6,295 nt of DNA from an uncultured Methanosarcinales archaeon (GTDB lineage: Archaea; Halobacteriota; Methanosarcinia; Methanotrichales; Methanotrichaceae): positions 1-6,295 of the forward strand of contig CALMJN010000275.1 in assembly GCA_937864385.1 (NCBI GenBank), in the 5' to 3' direction. Shown here piece by piece: positions 1-4,666 of this stretch; within the stretch, counting starts at the first letter, position 1, and each line of letters starts with the position of its first letter. Made by a program: the position numbers and the translations under genes. The notes beneath the pieces are model-generated. The model had not been told where the DNA came from, ran no database searches, and was given only the letters and a program-made list of their open reading frames with translations.

Positions 1-528
1 CTGCCCCTCCACATCGATATTGGTGAAAAGAATCGACCCGGCTCCCTTTTCCTCAAATAGCCGTCCCAGTTCTATGGCTTTGCATCCCATCTGCCTCTGC
101 CAGCCCTCGGTGGTCACATCGCCCTTTTTCACATCCAGGGCTACCATGATCCTCTCTTTTCCGTGCCTGTCAGCCAGACGGGAGACAATATCCGGCTCTC
201 TAAGAGCTGCCGTTCCCAGTATGGCCCGGTCCACCCCGATATCGAGAATTTCTGAGACATCCTCCTCCCTTCTTATGCCTCCGCCCACCTGGATGAAGAG
301 GTCCAGCTTCTTGACCATCTGCCTCAATATGGGTGCATTGATTCTTTTTCCTAAAATAGCTCCATCCAAATCGATGATATGCAGATGGTCAGCCCCTTCC
401 GCCACCCAGCGCTCAGCCTGGAATAGGGGATCGTCCAAGGCCACCACCTCGGTGCCCGGAACCCCCCCCACCAGCTGTACGCATTTGCCGCCGCGCAGAT
501 CAACCGCAGGAAAGAAAGCAAAATCCAT
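1..528 (-). CDS. hisA: HisA, ProFAR isomerase of histidine biosynthesis (C-terminus cut by window edge)
   Basis: This gene encodes the (beta/alpha)8-barrel isomerase of histidine biosynthesis, which converts ProFAR to PRFAR (an Amadori rearrangement) in the cytoplasm. The visible 176 residues begin MDFAFFPAVDLRGGKC, the typical HisA beta-1 strand, with catalytic Asp10. A second catalytic Asp sits at about residue 132 in VALDVKKG. Phosphate-binding loops are visible as VGGGIR (81-86) and ILGTAA (103-108). The window cuts the gene at residue 176, just after FTNIDVEG; the family is usually about 240 residues, so roughly 65 are missing. The start at 528 is the first Met before the conserved barrel. 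No strong Shine-Dalgarno sequence is visible; an AAGG lies about 20 nt upstream. The gene lies 26 nt downstream of the small PGF-CTERM gene in the same direction, so the two may share a transcript. No other his gene is in view. HisA is favoured over HisF by the PAVDLRGGKCVQL start and the GGGIR loop. Confidence 0.95.
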   Translation of the reverse strand, partial: MDFAFFPAVDLRGGKCVQLVGGVPGTEVVALDDPLFQAERWVAEGADHLHIIDLDGAILGKRINAPILRQMVKKLDLFIQVGGGIRREEDVSEILDIGVDRAILGTAALREPDIVSRLADRHGKERIMVALDVKKGDVTTEGWQRQMGCKAIELGRLFEEKGAGSILFTNIDVEGQ

Positions 529-554
529 GCGCTTTTTTATGCGGCAGATAGACC

Positions 555-776
555 TTAATTGTTTCGATATCTGAGCAGGCGAGCCGCTCCCAGACCGGCG
601 GCAGCTAGAGCAATCTCAAAGCCCGGTACGCTTTCTTCCTCCTCGGTCTCGTTCTCTTCGGTCTCATTCTCCTCAGCCATTTCGGCTCCCTCTTCTTCCT
701 CTTCGGCATAGACAATTGTTGCGGTGGCCGTGATCATGAGCAGGCCCGCGAGCAGAATTGCCAGTATCTTATTCAT
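555..776 (-). CDS. Small exported Glu-rich protein with PGF-CTERM archaeosortase signal; function unknown
   Basis: This 73-residue protein has three visible parts. Residues 1-24 are a Sec-type signal peptide: MNK, then a hydrophobic stretch ending VYA, with likely cleavage before Glu25. Residues 25-50 are an extremely acidic segment, 16 Glu of 26 residues with no Lys or Arg, containing two NET sequons (Asn37, Asn42) in a tandem EENET repeat. Residues 51-73 are a PGF motif, a short hydrophobic helix (about 53-65) and a basic tail with Arg66, Arg69 and Arg71. Signal peptide plus low-complexity segment plus PGF tail is the known layout of archaeosortase A substrates, which are cleaved near PGF and lipid-anchored. 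The ATG at 776 is preferred over an in-frame TTG at 797 because GGTGA (782-786) lies 5 nt before it. hisA follows after 26 nt. The gene looks complete. The protein could be a minimal surface-coat component or a decoy-like sorting substrate; no specific function can be assigned. Confidence 0.78.
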   Translation of the reverse strand: MNKILAILLAGLLMITATATIVYAEEEEEGAEMAEENETEENETEEEESVPGFEIALAAAGLGAARLLRYRNN

Positions 777-781
777 TTCTT

Positions 782-786
782 TCACC
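782..786 (-). promoter_or_regulatory. Shine-Dalgarno site that sets the start of the small PGF-CTERM gene
   Basis: GGTGA on the minus strand matches the GGTGATC part of the archaeal anti-Shine-Dalgarno complement. It lies 5 nt before the ATG at 776. It supports that ATG over the in-frame TTG at 797, which would add seven residues to the signal peptide and has no such site at proper spacing. Confidence 0.6.
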
Positions 787-808
787 ACTCGATGCAAGAT
801 CTTCCTGG

Positions 809-822
809 TATTTTAGTTTTTG
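809..822 (-). promoter_or_regulatory. Possible TATA/BRE promoter element for the small PGF-CTERM gene and hisA
   Basis: On the minus strand an A-rich tract followed by CTAAAATA (809-816) resembles an archaeal BRE plus TATA box. A start site about 25 nt downstream would fall near 785-788. That would give a leader of about 10 nt that still includes the GGTGA ribosome site. The call rests only on composition and spacing; CTAAAATA is not a perfect TTTATATA-type box. Confidence 0.3.
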
Positions 823-881
823 TCTCCGGGCTCTCCGGCCTTCAGATTCATCTAATCAAACCAGCCAATGGCAATATGTTT

Positions 882-892
882 ATGCTATAATG
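882..892 (+). promoter_or_regulatory. Possible TATA-like element for the amylase gene
   Basis: The stretch ATGCTATAATG contains CTATAAT in an AT-rich part of the divergent intergenic region. A transcription start about 25 nt downstream would fall near 910-917, just before the 19-bp palindrome at 920-938, leaving a leader of roughly 70-75 nt. The match to the archaeal TATA consensus is only partial. The same 11-mer occurs on the minus strand at 3776-3786 before the rubredoxin gene. Confidence 0.28.
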
Positions 893-919
893 ACAACATA
901 ATAAGTTGAAACTGAATAG

Positions 920-938
920 AATAGGCTTCAAGCCTATT
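920..938 (+). promoter_or_regulatory. Perfect 19-bp inverted repeat, candidate operator before the amylase gene
   Basis: The sequence AATAGGCTTCAAGCCTATT is a perfect inverted repeat with two 9-nt arms around a single central C (929). It sits in the intergenic leader 48 nt before the amylase ATG, and just downstream of the probable start site if the TATA-like element at 882-892 is used. A 1-nt centre is too small for a full RNA hairpin loop, so a binding site for a dimeric helix-turn-helix regulator is the better reading. The regulator is not in the window and its ligand cannot be inferred. Confidence 0.55.
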
Positions 939-986
939 GATAACGGTAAAGCTCTCAATGTTCAAATGAAGTGAGGATGATATTTT

Positions 987-2993
987 ATGACTTTTATGGA
1001 AAGAGCTCTGGACAGAGATCGGCCGCAGAGCATCGACGATGATGTTACCCTGCCCCGTCGCCAGGAGTACCATCCCTCTCCTGTGGACTGGAGGGATGAG
1101 GTTTTATATTTTCTTCTGGTGGACCGCTTTTCCGACGGCAGGGAGAGGGACCGCAATCTCTTGGACCGCTCAAAACTGCCCGCCGCGCGGCCGGATATAA
1201 GAGGAATGCCCTGGAGCTGGCAGCTCTGGGCGGAATCGGGCTCCTCCCGCTGGCAGGGAGGAAGCCTCAAGGGAGTGCAATCAAAGCTGGGATATCTGAA
1301 GAGCCTGGGGGTCACTGCATTGTGGCTCAGCCCTGTCTTCCGCCAGCGAGGCCACGAGGGCAGCTATCATGGCTATGGGGTGCAGGACTTCCTGGATGTC
1401 GATCCGAGATTCGGCAGCAGGGAAGATCTGGCAGTGCTGGTGGCCGAGGCTCATAAAAGGGGCATGCGCATCATCCTGGACATAATCTTCAACCACTCCG
1501 GATGCAACTGGCTCTATCCGGCGGAGACACCTGGTGGCGTCCATGAGGCCGCTTATACCACCGATAGATATCAGTTCGGGTCCTGGAGAGATGAGGCGGG
1601 GGAAGCAGTAGAATATATTTCCGGCCGGGAGGACGGAGTATGGCCGCAGGAGCTTCAGGACAGGGAGCGCTACACCAGGGCAGGCAGCGGCAATCTTGGA
1701 GCGGGAAGCATAGAGGACGCCTGGGCAGAGCACAAGCGATCCGATTTCAAGAGCCTGAGGGATTTCAACCTAGACTCTCCCGGCCTCCTGAGCGACCTGG
1801 CCAGATGCTACAAGTACTGGATGGCTCTCACCGACTGCGACGGCTTTAGAATCGATACTTTAAAGCATGTATCCTTCGAGCAGGGAAGGAGCTTTTGCGG
1901 CAGCATCAAGGAGTTTGCCGCCAATCTGGGCAAAGAGAACTTCTTTTTGGTGGGCGAGATCGCCGGGGGCGACTGGGCTGCCAACAGGTATCTGGAGGCG
2001 CTGGACAGAAACCTCAATGCTGCCCTGGATATCGGAGAGATGCGGGAGGTTCTGGGCGGCGTGGCCAAGGGGCTGGTCCATCCGGGAGCCTACTTCCGGG
2101 GCTTCCGCTCCGATGTGGCCCTGGGATCGCATCGAAACCTGGGAAACCAGCATGTTTCGGTCCTGGATGATCATGATCATGTCTTCGGGGAGAAGGTGCG
2201 CTTTTCAGCCTATGCCGCTTCAGAGGCCCAGGTTGTGGCTGGCCTGGCTTTGCAGCTCTTCACCCTGGGCATCCCCTGCATCTACTACGGCACGGAGCAG
2301 GCCCTGGCCGGACCGGAGGAAGAGGAGCGGATGTGGCTGCCAGAGTGGAGGAGATCAGACCGCTATCTTCGAGAGGCTATGTTCGGACCGGAGCATCCCC
2401 GGCTGGGCGGGATTTCCAGCCATGCCTCCGGAAGAGATGAGAGCCTGCCCGGCTTCGGGCCGTTCGGCACAGCCGGACATCACTGCTTTGATCCCAGGTT
2501 CCCGGTCTACAGAAATATTGCAGCCATGGCCGGGCTCCGGCAGGTCTTTCCGGCGCTGCGCCATGGAAGGCAGTACCTGCGCCAGATGGCCCTGCCGGAA
2601 GATGGACTGGACCGATTCGATTTTTATGGGGCGGGCTATGTGACGGCAAGAGGAGAGCGCCTCGAGGGACAGATAGTGGCCTGGTCACGCATCCTGGATG
2701 ATGAGGAGATGCTCTGCCTCTTCAACTCCCATGGCGGCAAATCCCGCAGCGCTGATGTGCTGGTGGACGGCATCCTGAATCAGAGCGAGGGCAAAGAGGA
2801 AATGACTGTGGTCTTTAACTCGGCCCAGCTGGCCAGCCGGTCCAGGAGGCAGGCGAGAGCTTACCAAAAGGGCTCCAAGCTTACGGTAAAGAGACGGGAT
2901 GGGACGGCCTATGTGGAGATAAGGGATATTGCTCCATCCCAGGTGCTGGTGGCCGCGTCTCATCCGGAAAAAGAGGAGGGAGAAGTGACGTAG
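987..2993 (+). CDS. Intracellular GH13 alpha-amylase-family glycosidase
   Basis: This 668-residue glycoside hydrolase family 13 enzyme acts on alpha-glucan (glycogen, starch or maltodextrin). The catalytic barrel spans about residues 30-450 and starts at DEVLYFLLVDRFSDG. Conserved regions are visible in order: region I DIIFNH (165-170); region V-like LRDFNLD (257-263); region II DGFRIDTLKH (285-294) with nucleophile Asp290; region III LVGE (321-324) with acid/base Glu324; and region IV VLDDHD (392-397) with Asp397 as transition-state Asp. GIPCIYYGTE (428-437) matches region VII. The canonical Asn before HD is Asp in region IV. A C-terminal beta-type domain covers about 550-668. There is no signal peptide, so it is probably cytoplasmic. 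The ATG at 987 follows GAGG at 973-976 with a 10-nt gap; a second Met at residue 4 is the alternative. The gene stands alone, divergent from the small PGF-CTERM gene and convergent with ferritin. Exact specificity (endo-amylase, maltogenic or transferase) cannot be read from the sequence. Confidence 0.9.
   Translation: MTFMERALDRDRPQSIDDDVTLPRRQEYHPSPVDWRDEVLYFLLVDRFSDGRERDRNLLDRSKLPAARPDIRGMPWSWQLWAESGSSRWQGGSLKGVQSKLGYLKSLGVTALWLSPVFRQRGHEGSYHGYGVQDFLDVDPRFGSREDLAVLVAEAHKRGMRIILDIIFNHSGCNWLYPAETPGGVHEAAYTTDRYQFGSWRDEAGEAVEYISGREDGVWPQELQDRERYTRAGSGNLGAGSIEDAWAEHKRSDFKSLRDFNLDSPGLLSDLARCYKYWMALTDCDGFRIDTLKHVSFEQGRSFCGSIKEFAANLGKENFFLVGEIAGGDWAANRYLEALDRNLNAALDIGEMREVLGGVAKGLVHPGAYFRGFRSDVALGSHRNLGNQHVSVLDDHDHVFGEKVRFSAYAASEAQVVAGLALQLFTLGIPCIYYGTEQALAGPEEEERMWLPEWRRSDRYLREAMFGPEHPRLGGISSHASGRDESLPGFGPFGTAGHHCFDPRFPVYRNIAAMAGLRQVFPALRHGRQYLRQMALPEDGLDRFDFYGAGYVTARGERLEGQIVAWSRILDDEEMLCLFNSHGGKSRSADVLVDGILNQSEGKEEMTVVFNSAQLASRSRRQARAYQKGSKLTVKRRDGTAYVEIRDIAPSQVLVAASHPEKEEGEVT
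2968..2972 (-). terminator. Possible oligo-T terminator for the ferritin end of the minus-strand run
   Basis: On the minus strand, TTTTT occurs about 39 nt past the ferritin stop, inside the 3' end of the convergent amylase gene. Archaeal intrinsic termination needs only a T-run of about five or more. The signal is short and could be chance, since it overlaps Glu/Lys codons of the amylase. Confidence 0.25.
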
Positions 2994-3007
2994 TATATGC
3001 TCTGCTA

Positions 3008-3015
3008 TTTTTATT
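3008..3015 (+). terminator. Probable oligo-T terminator of the amylase gene
   Basis: TTTTTATT begins 15 nt after the amylase stop codon and overlaps the convergent ferritin stop. A T-run of this kind is the minimal archaeal intrinsic terminator, and no stem-loop is required. The placement right after the only plus-strand gene supports it. Confidence 0.4.
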
Positions 3016-3550
3016 GCTTCACGCCGCTATAGGGAAATATCTCAAATCCCCGGGGGAACCTGAACCTTCTTTCTCCCAGTTTCTTGTCCGCCGCAGCCAG
3101 AGCCGCTATATCCTCTCCCGCTGCTTTGACCAGGTTCAGCACCTCGTCCGAGGACTCCTCCTCTTCCACCTGCTCCTTCTCATACCACTCCAGAAACTGG
3201 CCTGTGGCCCCGTCCTTCTCCTCCTCTGCCACCCCCACCAGGGCATGGATGAGCCCGGTGACAATCCTCTCGTGCTCCCAGACGTGCTGGAAGGCCTGCA
3301 AGGGCGAGCCCCAGTCTGACTGGGGTGCCTCCACCGCCAGTATCCGGGCTCTGCCGCCGCTGCCGGCAACATAGTCCAGCATCTTCATGGTGTGAACCAG
3401 CTCCTCGCCCGCCTGCAGCCTCATCCAGTGAGCGAATCCCTCCATCTTGATGGATTCAAAATAGTAGGACATGGAGAGATAAAGATAAGAGGAATACAGC
3501 TCTCTATTGGCCTGCTGGCATAGTGGCTCATTCATCTTCTCGCTGAGCAT
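3011..3550 (-). CDS. Non-haem ferritin (iron storage, ferroxidase type)
   Basis: This ferritin oxidises Fe(II) and stores iron inside a 24-subunit shell in the cytoplasm. Read from the ATG at 3550 it has 179 residues, and its metal ligands fall at the same numbers as in E. coli FtnA: Glu17, Glu49, Glu50, His53, Glu94, Glu126, Gln127, Glu129 and Glu130. The ferroxidase centre (sites A and B) and the third iron site are therefore complete. This match favours MLSEKM as the start. An in-frame ATG at 3562 would add MGFI, and neither start has a convincing Shine-Dalgarno sequence. The C-terminus runs about 20 residues beyond the usual last helix, in a basic, aromatic tail (GERRFRFPRGFEIFPYSG). The gene follows rubredoxin by 29 nt (from 3562) or 41 nt (from 3550) and is probably cotranscribed with it. 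Its stop lies 17 nt from the stop of the convergent amylase. It lacks rubredoxin-type cysteines, so it is not a rubrerythrin. Confidence 0.93.
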   Translation of the reverse strand: MLSEKMNEPLCQQANRELYSSYLYLSMSYYFESIKMEGFAHWMRLQAGEELVHTMKMLDYVAGSGGRARILAVEAPQSDWGSPLQAFQHVWEHERIVTGLIHALVGVAEEEKDGATGQFLEWYEKEQVEEEESSDEVLNLVKAAGEDIAALAAADKKLGERRFRFPRGFEIFPYSGVKQ

Positions 3551-3591
3551 GATAAAACCCATCCCTGCTACCCTTTTAATATCATCCTCGA

Positions 3592-3753
3592 CTATTGCAT
3601 CTTCTCAAACTGCTCTTTTCCCACGCCGCATTCAGGACAGATCCAGTCCTCAGGAAGGCTCTCAAATGAGGTTCCCGGGGCGATTCCTGAGGTAGGATCT
3701 CCTTTTTCCGGATCGTAGATGTAGCCGCAGACCGTACAGACATATTTATCCAT
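3592..3753 (-). CDS. Rubredoxin (53 residues)
   Basis: Rubredoxin is a small cytoplasmic one-electron carrier holding a single Fe(Cys)4 centre. The protein starts [19 protein letters not shown] and carries both knuckles: CTVCG (Cys6, Cys9) and CPECG (Cys39, Cys42). Other family marks are the YIYDP stretch, GIAPGT and LPEDWICP, and 53 residues is the normal length. The ATG at 3753 is preceded by AGGAG (3765-3769) with an 11-nt gap, which supports this start. The gene lies 43 nt after the oxidoreductase beta-subunit stop and directly before ferritin, all in one direction. Rubredoxins in anaerobes commonly feed electrons to oxygen- or superoxide-detoxifying enzymes. Here the neighbours suggest, as inference, electron traffic between ferredoxin and ferritin iron. 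No rubredoxin reductase, superoxide reductase or flavodiiron protein is visible in the window. Confidence 0.95.
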   Translation of the reverse strand: MDKYVCTVCGYIYDPEKGDPTSGIAPGTSFESLPEDWICPECGVGKEQFEKMQ

Positions 3754-3764
3754 TGCTTAGCTCA

Positions 3765-3769
3765 CTCCT
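3765..3769 (-). promoter_or_regulatory. Shine-Dalgarno site of the rubredoxin gene
   Basis: AGGAG, within AAGGAGTGAG on the minus strand (3761-3770), is a strong archaeal Shine-Dalgarno match 11 nt before the ATG at 3753. Because it lies in the 43-nt gap after the beta-subunit gene, it implies that this gap is transcribed, which favours cotranscription over a new leaderless start. Confidence 0.6.
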
Positions 3770-3796
3770 TACTGGCATTATAGCATGATATCCTTC

Positions 3797-4666
3797 CTAG
3801 ATGAAATTTTCCAGGATCTCCTCGATCTTGCTCTCCCTCTCCTTCCAGCCAGGCCGGTATGATGAAAAGGACTGATCAAAGCGAGGGGTATCAATCTGAT
3901 AAAAGCAGCCCAGGGGTATGGGCAGATCGGAGCGATTGTAATTCCAGGATCGGATGATCTTCTGGGCCTGCTCAAAGCTGCTCCGATCGTTGTCCTCCAC
4001 CGCATAGGTCCATTGGTTGTAGCTCTCATAGAGATTATGATAGGAGACGCAGACCTGGAGCACATCCACAAAGGAGAAGCCCCTATGAAGAATGGCTTCT
4101 TTGAACAGTCGCTGCAGCTGCTCAATGCCGTGGCTGTAGCCCCGGGCGATATAGGTCGCTCCGGAGGAGAGCATCAGCTCCAGGGGATTGAGGGGCGGCT
4201 CGACTGCTCCGGCTGGGGTTGACCGGCCCCGAAAGCCGGAGGGAGAGGTGGGGGTGTACTGGCCGGTGGTCAGGCCGTAGACCCGGTTGTCGTGCAATAT
4301 CAAAGTGATATCGATGTTCCTCTTGGCGGCAAAGATGAGATGCTCCAGACCCTCGGCCAGGCTGTCTCCGTCTCCGGAAAAGCAGATCACCTTCAGATCG
4401 GGATTGGCAATTTTGATCGCCGTGGCCACGGGTATGGTCCGTCCATGAATGGAATAGAAGCTGTTCACATTGAGGTAGTCCACGATCTTGGCGTGGCAGC
4501 CTATTCCGGAGACCAGGACCACATTTTCCAGCGGTAATCCCTCCCCGTCCAGCTCAGCCAGAACTGCCCTCATGGCGCCGAGTATGGAGAAGTTGCCGCA
4601 GCCGGGGCACCAGGTGTTTGCTGCACCGCTGGCCAGATCCTTGGGATTGATTGGCCCGGGATTCAT
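3797..4666 (-). CDS. 2-oxoacid:ferredoxin oxidoreductase, beta subunit (TPP and FeS subunit)
   Basis: This is the beta chain of an enzyme that oxidatively decarboxylates a 2-oxoacid with CoA to give acyl-CoA, CO2 and reduced ferredoxin. The 289 residues carry the thiamine diphosphate site: GDGD at 98-101, DN at 126-127 and YGLTTGQ at 130-136, with Asp99 and Asn127 as likely Mg ligands. Four cysteines sit where two-subunit archaeal enzymes bind one [4Fe-4S] cluster: Cys20 and Cys23 (WCPGCG), Cys57 (GIGCHAK) and Cys206 (LQVCVSY). No separate delta (ferredoxin-like) subunit is therefore needed. The C-terminal PLGCFYQ matches the family's end region. The ATG at 4666 overlaps the upstream gamma-alpha stop as ATGA, with a GGGTG stretch 7 nt before it, so translation is probably coupled. 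The family is often named KorB; pyruvate, 2-oxoglutarate or broad substrate use cannot be told apart here. The Sulfolobus type has Lys where this protein has the second Thr of GLTTGQ. Confidence 0.93.
   Translation of the reverse strand: MNPGPINPKDLASGAANTWCPGCGNFSILGAMRAVLAELDGEGLPLENVVLVSGIGCHAKIVDYLNVNSFYSIHGRTIPVATAIKIANPDLKVICFSGDGDSLAEGLEHLIFAAKRNIDITLILHDNRVYGLTTGQYTPTSPSGFRGRSTPAGAVEPPLNPLELMLSSGATYIARGYSHGIEQLQRLFKEAILHRGFSFVDVLQVCVSYHNLYESYNQWTYAVEDNDRSSFEQAQKIIRSWNYNRSDLPIPLGCFYQIDTPRFDQSFSSYRPGWKERESKIEEILENFI

Noticed and set aside
20..574. Plus-strand open frame of 184 codons
   Set aside because: It is antisense to hisA and the end of the small PGF-CTERM gene. Its translation is Ser/Pro-rich without motifs, while the minus strand gives a clear HisA.
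864..872. Short inverted repeat GCCAATGGC in the divergent intergenic region
   Set aside because: Four-base arms are expected by chance and no second copy was seen.
2167..2180. Perfect palindrome ATGATCATGATCAT
   Set aside because: It arises from alternating GAT and CAT codons for the Asp/His residues of GH13 region IV, and one such 14-mer is not surprising in 6 kb.
1867..2643. Plus-strand open frame of 258 codons in another frame of the amylase gene
   Set aside because: It lies wholly within the GH13 gene, its Trp/Arg/Pro-rich translation has no recognisable domain, and high GC readily leaves such frames open.
3776..3786. TATA-like word on the minus strand as a promoter for rubredoxin
   Set aside because: A start site about 25 nt downstream would fall almost on the ATG and leave out the strong Shine-Dalgarno site at 3765-3769, so cotranscription with the oxidoreductase genes is more likely.
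4201..4225. Hairpin-like CCGGC...GCCGG stretch
   Set aside because: It lies inside the beta-subunit coding region in GC-rich codons, with short arms and no sign of a terminator or operator role.
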